A stretch of DNA of 64,000 nucleotides, from NCBI GenBank assembly GCA_963734085.1, contig CAVTFT010000007.1:372001-436000 (forward strand), in the 5' to 3' direction. How positions within the stretch are numbered: the stretch's first letter is position 1; every line of letters starts with the position of its first letter. Made by a program: the position numbers and the translations under genes. Origin of the DNA: CAIWHR01 sp963734085. Lineage in GTDB: Bacteria > Pseudomonadota > Gammaproteobacteria > Burkholderiales > Casimicrobiaceae. Below, piece by piece: positions 31,930 through 40,573 of this stretch. The notes below the pieces were generated by a model. The model did no database searches and had not been told where the DNA came from. It was given only the letters and a program-made list of their open reading frames with translations.

Positions 31930-33505
31930 TTCGTGATTTGCCCCCTTGAGTTAAAACGAGAGTTCGACCAACTCGATTTAACGGAAGGAGGACGAAATGA
32001 ATGCGTCTGGAACAGCCCTTCAAGGAAAGCATACGGTAGAAGCGAGCGAGCTGTACATGGCCTTCGAACTGGGCGAGAAGAATTGGAAACTGTCGCTGGG
32101 CGACGGGGCGCGTAGCCCGAGTCGCTATACGGTGGCAGCAGGGGACACCGTGGCGCTGCTCGAGTGCATCGCCAAGGCCAAGGCGCGTTGCGGGCTTGCG
32201 CCGGAGGCGAGCGTAGGCAGCTGCTATGAGGCGGGGCGCGACGGCTTCTGGCTGCACCGCTGGCTCATCGAGCACGGTATCGACAACATCGTGGTGGATT
32301 CTGCGAGCATCGAAGTCAATCGCCGCGCGCGGCGGGTCAAGACCGACCGGCTGGACGGCGACAAGCTGCTGGCGATGTTGATTCGCTACGGCGCGGGCGA
32401 GCGCCGAGTGTGGTCGGTGGTGCGGGTACCCACGCCGGAGCAGGAAGACACGCGGCGAGCGCACCGGGAACTGGGGCGACTGGGGCAAGAGCGCATTGCT
32501 CACATCAATCGGATTCGTGCGCTGCTGGTGTTAAACAATCTGCGGGTGAAATACGTTGGCGGGCGCCTGTGGCAGCGCTGGTGGACGGGCCATGCGCAGG
32601 AACTTGCGCCGCGGGTGCGTGCCGAGATCGAGCGCGAGAGCGAGCGGTTGTTGCTGGTCAAGAAGCAAATGGACATGATCGAGGCCGCGCAACGCCAGGC
32701 GGTGGCCGGCGGCACCGAACCGCAAGTCGCTGGGTTGGCGCAGCTACGCGGGATCGGGATAAGCAGCGGCTGGGTGTTGGTGAAGGAGCTGTTTGGTTGG
32801 CGCGGCTTTCGCAACCGGCGCGAAGTGGCGGGCTGTCTCGGGCTGACGCCCTCGCCCTACGCCAGCGGGGAGAGCGAAACCGAGCAGGGCATTTCCAAGG
32901 CCGGCAATCGACGGGTGCGTACTTTGATGGTCGAGCTCGCGTGGAGCTGGCTGCGCTACCAGCCGCAGAGTGAATTGAGCCAATGGTTTAACCGACGCTT
33001 CGCCGGTGGTGGCAAGCGCCTGCGACGCATCGGCATTGTGGCGCTGGCTCGGCGCCTGGCCATTGCGCTGTGGCGCTACCTGGAGCACGGGCTGATCCCG
33101 CAGGGGGCGCAGCTCAAAGCCATCGGCGGGTAGGCAGAGCACGTTGTTGCCCATAGCGGAGAACGATGCATCGTGAGCATTGAAGGTCAACGCGCCCGAA
33201 ACGGCTGCGGGTCGCCTGCGAGCGACCGTCCGCAAAGATGGGGCGCGTTGGTAACCGGGGTGTGGACCCAGCGCTTCGCGCGCATGCGGTATGTGGTGAC
33301 CGGCCTGGTGCCGGCACGGATAGAAGTTAGACCGAGCAACGGGCCCGGCTCTATACACCCCGACCTTGAAGCTCAGATGCACCTTGGGTCAGCGACAAGC
33401 AAACACCTGCAATTGAATCGTGGATGACAAACGTAACGACAACCGTATCACGAGGAGACGATCCACTGAACCGCTGAACATCTGAATTCAAGGGGGCTTG
33501 ACAAA
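31930..33505 (+). mobile_element. IS1111-type element (378-aa transposase)
   Basis: Subterminal inverted repeats GCCCCCTTGAGTT (31940-31952) and GAATTCAAGGGGGC (33484-33497) bracket one transposase gene and a 350-bp non-coding tail. The exact ends are uncertain by about 10 bp. It lies directly beside the 448-aa IS110 element. The tail contains GGTAACCGG (33250-33258), which also occurs in attC. Confidence 0.75.
31997..33133 (+). CDS. IS110/IS1111 family transposase (378 aa)
   Basis: This 378-residue transposase of a second IS1111-like lineage has ELYMAFELGEKNWKLSLGDG, SCYEAGRDGFWLHRWL and KTDRLDGDKLLAML in the DEDD half. GISSGWVLVKELFGWRGF and LGLTPSPYASGESETEQGIS with the C-terminal Ser domain follow. 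An AAGGAGG box precedes the ATG. The frame is intact. Confidence 0.93.
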   Translation: MNASGTALQGKHTVEASELYMAFELGEKNWKLSLGDGARSPSRYTVAAGDTVALLECIAKAKARCGLAPEASVGSCYEAGRDGFWLHRWLIEHGIDNIVVDSASIEVNRRARRVKTDRLDGDKLLAMLIRYGAGERRVWSVVRVPTPEQEDTRRAHRELGRLGQERIAHINRIRALLVLNNLRVKYVGGRLWQRWWTGHAQELAPRVRAEIERESERLLLVKKQMDMIEAAQRQAVAGGTEPQVAGLAQLRGIGISSGWVLVKELFGWRGFRNRREVAGCLGLTPSPYASGESETEQGISKAGNRRVRTLMVELAWSWLRYQPQSELSQWFNRRFAGGGKRLRRIGIVALARRLAIALWRYLEHGLIPQGAQLKAIGG

Positions 33506-33580
33506 CGCCCTCATAGAAGCAGCCATTCAGCCTGTCCGTCCTCTCGCTTGTCCGCAACTGTTACGACTGCCATGGAACGG
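33506..33580. other. Short gap, no attC recognised
   Basis: Between the IS end and the monooxygenase-like cassette gene. An attC would be expected here; none with a clear core site is seen, so it was probably lost with the IS insertions. Confidence 0.35.
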
Positions 33581-33871
33581 CTACCAAAGCCGCTCCGAAA
33601 GTGTTGCCTTGAACGGGTGATCCAGCAGCGGTTCGACCGTTTCAACGAACTGAACAGTGTGAGGGAGTTCCGCATGACGTTCAAAAGCCGACATGTCCTT
33701 CCAGCAGGAGTGAATGTAGAACTCATCGGGGTCACGAATTGACCGGAATGCGCCATAGCTCAGGCAGCCAGGTTCCTTACGCGTAGGTCCCTGTACCTCG
33801 AACATAGCTTGATGCACTTCGCGGTCCTTACCAGGAAGAGCGTGAAGCCGGGCGAATACAAACATTTGCAT
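33581..33871 (-). CDS. ABM-fold (antibiotic biosynthesis monooxygenase-like) protein (cassette)
   Basis: This 96-residue dimeric alpha/beta barrel-type protein begins MQMFVFARLHALPGKDREVH and contains EPGCLSYGAFRSIRDPDEFY, then WKDMSAFERHAELPHTVQFV. This is the standard layout of putative quinol monooxygenases of the YgiN/ABM type. The start is 28 bp from the upstream attC. The substrate is not known. Confidence 0.87.
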   Translation of the reverse strand: MQMFVFARLHALPGKDREVHQAMFEVQGPTRKEPGCLSYGAFRSIRDPDEFYIHSCWKDMSAFERHAELPHTVQFVETVEPLLDHPFKATLSERLW

Positions 33872-33898
33872 GTGTCAACCAACCAATGCTGTTGTGAG

Positions 33899-33944
33899 GC
33901 CTAACGAACTAAGGTAACCGTCCCCGTCGACCGAGCGGTTAGGC
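33899..33944 (-). repeat. Miniature attC site (46 bp)
   Basis: GCCTAACGAACTAAGGTAAC then CGTCCCCGTCGACCGAGCGG and TTAGGC. Both core heptamers are perfect, but the central stem is almost absent. Confidence 0.75.
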
Positions 33945-34410
33945 GGCGATTGTGATCTCATGCCAAGGCGACGGCCGACGATCTATGAACTCGCGCTGAA
34001 TTTCCTCGTAGACGCGGCGCTGCCCGCCAAAGGTGACTAGCGATTGAGCTTCGGCGATGGTAACCCAACGAAACTCGGAATGCTCGGAGTTCAAACGAAC
34101 GGCCCGTGACGAGTCAACGTAGGCGACGAACACCGGTACGATGGAAAAGATGTTTCGTCCGGGTTCGTAGAACTGTTCGTTGTAATCGGCGGAAAACAAG
34201 CGGGTGACGGCGAGTCCAGTCTCTTCGCGAATTCGCGGAGCGCGGCCTGCCACGCAGTCTCGCGATCCTCGATTCCGCCGGCCACGTGGCACCACTCACT
34301 GAGAAGAGGATGTTTGGCGCGGCGCAAGAGCAGCATTCGCGGTTGAGCGGCCCCATCTTCGAGAACGACCGCAGAAGCAACGGCGCATCGAATTGGAATT
34401 TCCGCCACGG
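33939..34410 (-). pseudogene. NUDIX hydrolase with a single-base deletion (cassette)
   Basis: Two frames together encode a NUDIX protein: the first gives VVLEDGAAQPRMLLLRRAK and HVAGGIEDRETAWQAALRE, the second IREETGLAVTRLFSADYNEQ and on to HEITIAA. The break falls inside the NUDIX box (GX5EX7REUXEEXGU) at about 34226-34236. One added A there (CGCGAAATTCGCGAA) would restore AALREIREETG. As read, no active enzyme is made. A GTG at 34410 is the likely original start; an ATG at 34435 lies within the attC. Confidence 0.75.
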
Positions 34411-34419
34411 GTTTGCGCT

Positions 34420-34467
34420 GCCTAACGTTGGACATGAGCGGACTTCCGCTCGATGGATGGATTAGGC
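34420..34467 (-). repeat. Divergent short attC site
   Basis: 48 bp, GCCTAACGTTGGACATGAGC then GGACTTCCGCTCGATGGATG and GATTAGGC. The interior differs from the array consensus and resembles attC sites from other integrons; the right core is ATTAGGC. Confidence 0.65.
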
Positions 34468-34835
34468 ACGCACCAAGCAGCGACGCCTGCCGGGCGCACC
34501 AACGGCTGACTCTGCATTGGACCCCAAGGCCGACTTCGACTGCAACGATTGTCCGGAGGCGGCAGAGACTCCGACCACCACTGCTTGGGACACCTCGTCG
34601 GTGCGCCGGCTGCCAACGGACGGACAGCCCGCCCCGACATAACGATGTGGGCTGACGAAGGCGAGATCGGGCGCTGGCTCACGGCACAGCTTTTCGTGAC
34701 GCGCGGCAAGCCCGCCACCAACGGTGCGCCGGACGCCAGCGGACGAACGGCCCGCTTGAGCATCTGGTTCGAGATCCCGATCAAGGCATACATCTCGGTT
34801 ACCTCGTAACGGCGCCTTCGCACCGTTCGTGCCAC
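34468..34835. other. Cassette segment without a convincing gene
   Basis: About 370 bp. The minus-strand frame through it is arginine/serine/proline-rich and ends in attC-encoded residues (NPSIERKSAHVQR), so I do not call it a gene. Two imperfect copies of GGTGCGCCGG...CAACGGACGGACAGCCCGC occur at about 34600-34635 and 34724-34757, perhaps remnants of older attC arms. Confidence 0.4.
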
Positions 34836-35228
34836 CTACTCCTCGAAGCGACCCGTGGCGTCACGATCGCGCTCGTATCGTCTCGTGAGAGGAAACGGCG
34901 GCAACCAGGACTCGCGACGGACGATCCAGCTTTCGTAGGTTGGCATCAGTTGGTCAGGGGCATCCAGGGATCCTAGGCTCACTTCGATTTCGTCTGCGGT
35001 GCGTGCGAAAACGGACGAGCCGCAGCGGGGACAGAAAAACCGCCCGGCGTAGTCGCGTGTTTCGCCATCGATCGTCACCGCATCCTGAGGGAACACCGCA
35101 GAAGCTTGAAAAAGCGCCCCATGATGCTTGCGGCAGTCGAGACAGTGACAAAGGCCGACCCGGTAGGGGAGTCCCGACGCCACAATTCGGACGTTGCCGC
35201 AAAGGCAACCGCCCGTGAATCGGCCCAT
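34836..35228 (-). CDS. GFA family zinc protein (cassette)
   Basis: This 130-residue GFA domain protein has zinc-ligand segments FTGGCLCGNVRIVA, GLCHCLDCRKHHGALF and RFFCPRCGSSVF. It ends in a charged tail (TRRYERDRDATGRFEE). It is the first of two GFA cassettes in the array. No clear attC lies directly at its 3' end. Confidence 0.87.
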   Translation of the reverse strand: MGRFTGGCLCGNVRIVASGLPYRVGLCHCLDCRKHHGALFQASAVFPQDAVTIDGETRDYAGRFFCPRCGSSVFARTADEIEVSLGSLDAPDQLMPTYESWIVRRESWLPPFPLTRRYERDRDATGRFEE

Positions 35229-35263
35229 GCTGCGTCTCCTCTAAAATCAAGCGGTCGGAATGT

Positions 35264-35428
35264 TTACAACGAACCCCGTCGGGCGTCCATCAAAGATGCG
35301 CCAGCCTTTTCGGCTTCAGGCTTTACAGCGTCGAGAAAATAAACCTTCGGCCGTGCGTGCCGGATTCCTGTGAGCAGTATATCGAGACCTATAAAGCCGG
35401 CGTCCACATGCTCTACCCAGGGTGCCAT
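35264..35428 (-). CDS. Possible 54-residue protein
   Basis: A small ATG-started frame (begins MAPWVEHVDAGFIGLDILL) with protein-like composition lies between the GFA and membrane-protein cassettes. No family is recognised and no strong ribosome binding site is evident. The region 35229-35520 otherwise shows no attC. Confidence 0.3.
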   Translation of the reverse strand: MAPWVEHVDAGFIGLDILLTGIRHARPKVYFLDAVKPEAEKAGASLMDARRGSL

Positions 35429-35520
35429 GTGCCGAGACAATAGTACCTTGGCTCTTACGCTATCGAATATCGCGCGTCTTCACTTTGATCGAGTCGACGG
35501 GCAGGTCCGGAGTGTAGATG

Positions 35521-35961
35521 TCACGAGTCCGCAGACCGGTGGCGGCGTTTCGCGCGGGTCCGGGCCGGAGCCGCCATGGCGGCTTGTGCGCGCGGGCGCA
35601 GCGCATAGATAACGAAGCAACCGAAAACGACGGCCAACCCCGCCCACGCTCGCGTGAACGAAGATGGCTGAGCGGACCACCAGTTGAAAACGGCCTGCGA
35701 ACGCTCAATGCCGAAAAATGGCGTGAGCACACCGGCAACAATAATCATGATACCCAGCACGCGAACTGTTCGTGGCATGCGCGAGCCTGAAGCCACGAAC
35801 AAGAGCAGCAAGCCAAACACGATGCGTACGGCCGCAACAAAATAGAGAGCGCCCGGGGTGAGGAGGGGGCGCACGAGCTCAAGCAAAACGGAAGGCGAAG
35901 CCACGCCGAGAGCGCCGACTGCGGCGACGATAATGGCGATGGCGATGGCGATAAGCCTCAT
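35521..35961 (-). CDS. Membrane protein (cassette)
   Basis: This 146-residue protein has four hydrophobic segments: IAIAIAIIVAAVGALGVA, YFVAAVRIVFGLLLLFVA, VLGIMIIVAGVLTPFFGI and WAGLAVVFGCFVIYAL. A basic Ala-rich tail follows. The arrangement resembles small uncharacterised four-helix membrane proteins common in cassette arrays. Its upstream side abuts the attC interrupted by IS copy 2. Confidence 0.7.
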   Translation of the reverse strand: MRLIAIAIAIIVAAVGALGVASPSVLLELVRPLLTPGALYFVAAVRIVFGLLLLFVASGSRMPRTVRVLGIMIIVAGVLTPFFGIERSQAVFNWWSAQPSSFTRAWAGLAVVFGCFVIYALRPRAQAAMAAPARTRAKRRHRSADS

Positions 35962-36045
35962 GTGCGGAGCCGACGCCTGACGAACTAAGTTAACGGGCCG
36001 CGAGCGGACGGCGCGTAAGCGCCGCCGGTGCGGTCCGGTTGGCCG

Positions 36046-37779
36046 AATGAGAGGGACTTCCCCTACTCGAAGCGGTTGAACCGCACGGCATCGAAAGTGC
36101 CAAGATTGAGGTGCTGTCCATCAATCTGAACGAGAGGGGAAGTCATGAACGAGATTACTACTGTTGGCGTGGACCTGGCAAAGGAAGTCATTGCGGTGTG
36201 TGCGGCAGACCGGTCGGGGAAGACGGTGTTCACACGGGTATTCCGCCGCGACACCTTTGCCGCCTGGGCAGTGCAACTGCCGCCGAGCGTGTTCGGGCTG
36301 GAAGCCTGCGGGGCGGCACACCACTGGGCGCGCTGGCTCGCCAGTCATAGCCACACGCCACATCTGATGGCGGCGGAGTTTGTCAAGCCGTTTCGCAAGA
36401 GTCGGGCGGCGAAGAATGATCGCAACGATGCCGAAGCGGTGTTGACGGCGGTGCGGCAACCCAATATGCGCTTCGTGGCGGTAAAAAGTGTCGAGCAACA
36501 AGCCCACCTCTCGTGGCATCGGATGCGCCAAGGCTTCAGTGAGGAACGCACCGCGCTGATCAATCGCCTGCGTGGTCTGCTCGGGGAATTCGGGGTCTGG
36601 CGCGGTCGCTCGGCAGAGGTGCTGATAGGAGCATTGCCGGCGCTGGAACAAGACGAAGCGCTGCCACTGTTGGTGCGCCGTCTTCTCGGCGAAGCCCGGC
36701 CACACCTCGCACGACTGGATGACGCGATCAGCGCTTGCGAGGTGGAGATCAAGAACCACGTCAAAGAGAATGCCGTGGCACAACGCCTGACCGCGATCAA
36801 CGGCGTGGGTCCCCTCACCGCCGCGGCAGTGCTCGCCACCGTCACCGACGCGCGCGACTTCAAGAACGGGCGTCAGTTCGCCGCTTGGCAGGGGATAGTG
36901 CCGCGCCAGGACAGCTCAGGGGGTCACACCCGGCTGGGTCACATCACCAAGCGCGGCGACACCTACCTGCGCGGCTTGCTTACCCAAGGCGCCCGTTCGG
37001 CACTGCAGGTGGCGCTGACCAAGGAACCTCTGCGGCGCACCCGCCTGCAAGCCTGGATCGTGCAGCTGCACGCGCGCGTGGGCTATCACAAAACCCTGGT
37101 GGCGATCGCCAACAAGCACGCGCGCATGATCTGGGCCATCCTCGCCAAGGGCGAGAACTACGATCCCGACGCCTGGCGACGCTGGACCCGAACGACCCCG
37201 TCCACCGCGCCCGCGAGCACCGGCATGACCCCGTTAACCGGACAAGGATGAAATTAAACGACCAACGCTTCCCGCGATGACCGAGGTGAGATAGCAACGA
37301 GGTTGGACCGAGCGCTGCCTGAACCTGGCTAACCTGGCGGACCCACATCGAACTGCCGGCGCCTGATCCGCGCTGGCAGGTGAGGCCGATGACCGAATGA
37401 GGCGGCAGCGCGCGACTTTTATCTTGAGCCCGGAGACAACGTCAACGTTCTCCCACAAGGCCGTGTAGAGAGATGCAGTCTGTACCTTGTCGCTTACTCA
37501 TCACCCATCGCCTCAGAGTTGTGAAAACATCAAAACATGCCTTCAGTGCCCTTCTCTGACCCGAGTCGACCTCACAGAACGGCTCAGGAGCGATTATTTC
37601 GAGTGCGGTAGGGGTCAAGCTACCTCCGCCACGGACGCTGATCTCGGATTGAACAATTCACAAACCTCTCAACCCTCACGCGCAAACCATGACCATGCGA
37701 CCGCCATGAACGCCGCCCAACGACGAGGCAACTCATCGTCGTGCGGAAACCACTTGCGTTTCCGGGGAAGTCCGTAGAG
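36046..37779 (+). mobile_element. IS1111-type element, copy 2
   Basis: Same 1,734-bp unit as copy 1, offset by 11,062 bp, in the same orientation. Its candidate guide-RNA segment corresponds to about 37287-37512. Confidence 0.92.
36145..37251 (+). CDS. IS110/IS1111 family transposase (copy 2)
   Basis: The 368-residue protein is identical to that of copy 1, with all DEDD and Ser residues intact. Confidence 0.95.
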   Translation: MNEITTVGVDLAKEVIAVCAADRSGKTVFTRVFRRDTFAAWAVQLPPSVFGLEACGAAHHWARWLASHSHTPHLMAAEFVKPFRKSRAAKNDRNDAEAVLTAVRQPNMRFVAVKSVEQQAHLSWHRMRQGFSEERTALINRLRGLLGEFGVWRGRSAEVLIGALPALEQDEALPLLVRRLLGEARPHLARLDDAISACEVEIKNHVKENAVAQRLTAINGVGPLTAAAVLATVTDARDFKNGRQFAAWQGIVPRQDSSGGHTRLGHITKRGDTYLRGLLTQGARSALQVALTKEPLRRTRLQAWIVQLHARVGYHKTLVAIANKHARMIWAILAKGENYDPDAWRRWTRTTPSTAPASTGMTPLTGQG

Positions 37780-37789
37780 GCGGTTAGGC

Positions 37790-37867
37790 CACGCGTTACC
37801 CATGGTGCGCCAGTTCCTCACGGAGGATTCGGCGCAGACCGCTTCGGCTGCGTGCGGAATCCATGCG
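37790..37867. other. Cassette body without an ORF
   Basis: Only 78 bp lie between the attC of the GFA cassette and the right arm of the IS-bearing attC. No reading frame of useful length is present. It is either a non-coding cassette or a deletion remnant. Confidence 0.5.
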
Positions 37868-37929
37868 GCCTAACGTTCGATGTAAGGGGCGGTTTGCCGC
37901 AAGACATCCCCTTGACGGAGGGGTTGGGT
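37868..37929 (-). repeat. Divergent attC site (62 bp)
   Basis: GCCTAACGTTCGATGTAAGG at left, CCCCTTGACGGAGGGGTTGG at right. Its interior is unlike the main array type, suggesting a cassette of different origin. Confidence 0.7.
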
Positions 37930-37939
37930 GCCCGCGTGC

Positions 37940-38335
37940 TCATGGTATGTGCTCCGCCTCCGGAGGCGGAGCAACCCACCGATGCATTCGTGACTCGTAA
38001 ACGGAGACGAGAGGCGAAGGAAAGCTTGGATCAGCAAAGGCCCCAACAGGGATTGCCAAGAACGCTTCCAATCCCTCGGGCTCGTAGTAGACGGTCGAGC
38101 CGCACTTCGGGCAGAAGTGGAACTTGACTCGTGAGCCTTCGTCGCCCACGCGGACGTATTCAGTTGAGGTGCCCGAGATCGATACATCCTCGCGAGGAAA
38201 CCTGGCTTGCTCGCCAAAAACGCTGCCAGTTCGGCGTTGGCATGCCAAGCAGTGGCAGATGGAGATGCGTACAGGCTCGCCGACGACCTGGGCCGTGAGC
38301 TGACCGCAACTGCAGGAGGCAAGACGTGTCGACAT
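37940..38335 (-). CDS. GFA family zinc protein (cassette)
   Basis: This 131-residue GFA domain protein has ASCSCGQLTAQVVGEP, ICHCLACQRRTGSVFG and FHFCPKCGSTVYYEPEG as zinc ligands, and ends YESRMHRWVAPPPEAEHIP. The length is typical. It has divergent (non-array-type) attC sites on both sides, so it may have arrived from another integron. Confidence 0.88.
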   Translation of the reverse strand: MSTRLASCSCGQLTAQVVGEPVRISICHCLACQRRTGSVFGEQARFPREDVSISGTSTEYVRVGDEGSRVKFHFCPKCGSTVYYEPEGLEAFLAIPVGAFADPSFPSPLVSVYESRMHRWVAPPPEAEHIP

Positions 38336-38355
38336 ACGTGGGACTCTTCTTTGGC

Positions 38356-38433
38356 GCCTAACGTTTGACATGAGGGGCGACCGCAAGCGGGCGAAGCCCG
38401 TCTGTGGACGTCCCCTCGATGGAAAGGTTAGGC
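38356..38433 (-). repeat. Divergent attC site (78 bp)
   Basis: GCCTAACGTTTGACATGAGG at left, GTCCCCTCGATGGAAAGGTT with AGGC at right, and a central GCGGGCGAAGCCCG. Both core heptamers are perfect. The interior is not of the main array type. Confidence 0.8.
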
Positions 38434-38802
38434 CTTGGGTTCGTGGCAAACCATTTCGATGTTGTGCCCGTCCGGACCAATGACGAAAGCTGCATAGTAG
38501 TTCGCGTGGTAGTGCGGGCGCAGGCCAGGCGCACCATTGTCTTTGCCACCCGCCTCCAGAGCCGCGCGATAGAACGCTTCGACTTGCTGGCGATCCTCGG
38601 CTGTGAACGCCAAGTGAAGATGCGCCGGCTTTTCCTCGGTCTGGTACAGGCACAATGAAGCCTTACCCTTTGGGCTAAGCTCGACACCGTACGTCGGCGG
38701 CCCCTCCGAGACAACAGCTATGCCGAGCGGTTCGAGTGCCTTGAGGAAGAAGGCTTTGCTCGCTGCATAGTCGCTGACTCCGAATTTGACGTGGTCAAAC
38801 AT
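38428..38802 (-). CDS. VOC family protein (cassette)
   Basis: This 124-residue VOC domain begins MFDHVKFGVSDYAASKAFFL and ends FVIGPDGHNIEMVCHEP. His4, the HLHLAFTAED segment and Glu in IEMV are at the usual metal-ligand positions. It is related to glyoxalase-like proteins widely found as cassettes. The start at 38802 has an AGGAGA box just upstream. Confidence 0.87.
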   Translation of the reverse strand: MFDHVKFGVSDYAASKAFFLKALEPLGIAVVSEGPPTYGVELSPKGKASLCLYQTEEKPAHLHLAFTAEDRQQVEAFYRAALEAGGKDNGAPGLRPHYHANYYAAFVIGPDGHNIEMVCHEPKA

Positions 38803-38969
38803 GAGTTCTCCTGACGTGCGTGGGCCCGCGCCGATACGCGGTTGTCGGCATGTTTTGCTCGCCCTGCTACCGCTATGGGGCAATGGACACTATCACGCAC
38901 CCCGAGGCTTGCGGCAAGGCCCCCGTGCGAGTTCAAACTTCGCGCTCATTTTTTGAATGAGGAGTTGCG

Positions 38970-40468
38970 ATGACCGAACATGCGGTGGTGATCGCCGGAG
39001 GCGGCCCGACGGGGCTGATGTTGGCGGGCGAACTGGCGCTGGCGGAGATCGACGTCGCCATCGTCGAGCGGCGCGCCAGCCAGGACTTCCCGGCTCGCGC
39101 GCCGGCGGACTGCACGCACGCACCATCGAGGTGCTCGATCAGCGCGGAATCGCCGATCGATTCCTTGTCGCAGGGACAGAAGGCTCAGGTCGCGGGCTTT
39201 GCCGCGACCCGTTCGACATCAGCGACTTTCCCACCCGGCACCACTACGGGCTCGGGCTGTGGCAGAACCACATCGAGCGCATCCTGGCCGACTGGGTCGG
39301 CGAGCTGCCGGTGCCGATCTATCGCGGACGCGAGGTCACGGGCTTCGCGCAGGACGACGGCGGCGTCGACGTCGCGCTGTCCGACGGCCAGTCGCTTGCG
39401 GGCGGAGTATCTCGTCGGGTGCGACGGCGGACGCAGCCTGATCCGCAAGGCGGCCGGCATCGATTTCCCCGGGTGGGATCCGACGACGAGCGCCTTGATC
39501 GCCGAGGTCGAGATGACCGAGGAGCCGGAACTGGGCATCCGCCGCGACGCCCTCGGCATCCATGCCTCTGGGCAAGGTGGAGTACGAGATCAGCGACGGC
39601 GAGGTGGTCTACAGGACGGGCGGGCCGGTACGTGTCATGCTGACCGAACCGCAGATCGGACCACGAGCGAACCCACCCTGCGCGATCTCAGCGAGGCGCT
39701 CATCGCCGTCTACGGGACCGACTACGGGATCCACAGTCCCACCTGGATCTCCCGGTTCACCGACATGACTCGGCAGGCCGCGGCCTACCGCGACGGACGG
39801 GTCCTGCTGGCCGGCGACGCCGCGCACGTGCATTCCCCGGTCGGCGGACAGGGCCTCAACATCGGTGTGCAGGACGCGGTGAATCTGGGATGGAAGCTGG
39901 CGCAGGTGGTCAAGCGGACATCGCCGGAAAGCCTCCTCGATACCTACCACGCCGAGCGCCACCCGGTCGCCGCCCGCGTGCTGCGCAACACGATGGCGCA
40001 GGTCGCGCTTACGCCGCCCAGACGATCGCATCGAGGCGCTGCGCGACACCGTATCCGAGCTGCTCAGCATGGACGAGCCGCGCAAACGATTCGCCGCGAT
40101 GATGTCCGGTCTGGACATTCACTACGACCTCGGCGAGGGACACCCGCTGCTCGGACGCCGCATGCCCGATCTCGACCTGGTCACCGCCGACGGCCCGCTG
40201 CGGGTCTTCACCCTGCTGCACGATGCCCGGCCGGTGCTGCTCAATCTCGGTGAGCCCGGCGGCTTCGACATCACTCCATGGGCGGATCGCGTTCAGTTGG
40301 TCGACGCCAAATACGTGGCACGTGGGAGCTTCCGGCATCGGGGCGGTCACTGCTCCCACCGCCGTGTTGATTCGGCCCGACGGATATGTGGCCTGGGTGG
40401 GAGACCTAACCCAGCTGGGGCTCGCTGACGCGCTGACCACCTGGTTCGGACCGCCTACTGCGGCGTAG
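38970..40468 (+). pseudogene. FAD-dependent monooxygenase with multiple frameshifts
   Basis: Pieces in different frames reconstruct a class A aromatic hydroxylase: VVIAGGGPTGLMLAGELALA (FAD fold), LHARTIEVLDQRGIADRFL, YLVGCDGGRSLIRKAAGIDF, LLAGDAAHVHSPVGGQGLNI and a C-terminal thioredoxin-like part ending DGYVAWVGDLTQLGLADAL. About six frame changes are needed (near 39.10, 39.40, 39.56, 39.65, 40.03 and 40.31 kb), so it cannot be expressed as one protein. It resembles rifampicin/aromatic monooxygenases. It is oriented against the array and shares a cassette with the VOC gene. Confidence 0.85.
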
Positions 40469-40573
40469 AGAACCCGCGTCGAGCGGGATACATGTGTGAT
40501 GTCTAACGTACCAAGGTAACCGGGGACCCGTCGCGCGGGCGAAGCCGCGCACACGGGGCGTCCGTGTTGACCG

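Larger units (their letters stand above)
35975..37789 (-). repeat. attC site split by IS copy 2
   Basis: Left part 35975-36045 (GCCTGAC, GAACTAAGTTAACGGGCCGC ... TCCGGTTGGCCG) and right part 37780-37789 (GCGGTTAGGC). It carries TTGGCCG instead of TTGACCG at the insertion point, showing the IS tolerates one change. Confidence 0.8.

Noticed and set aside
34422..34835. 137-residue minus-strand ORF
   Set aside because: Its C-terminus is the translated attC (NPSIERKSAHVQR) and the rest is Arg/Ser/Pro-rich without protein-like structure.
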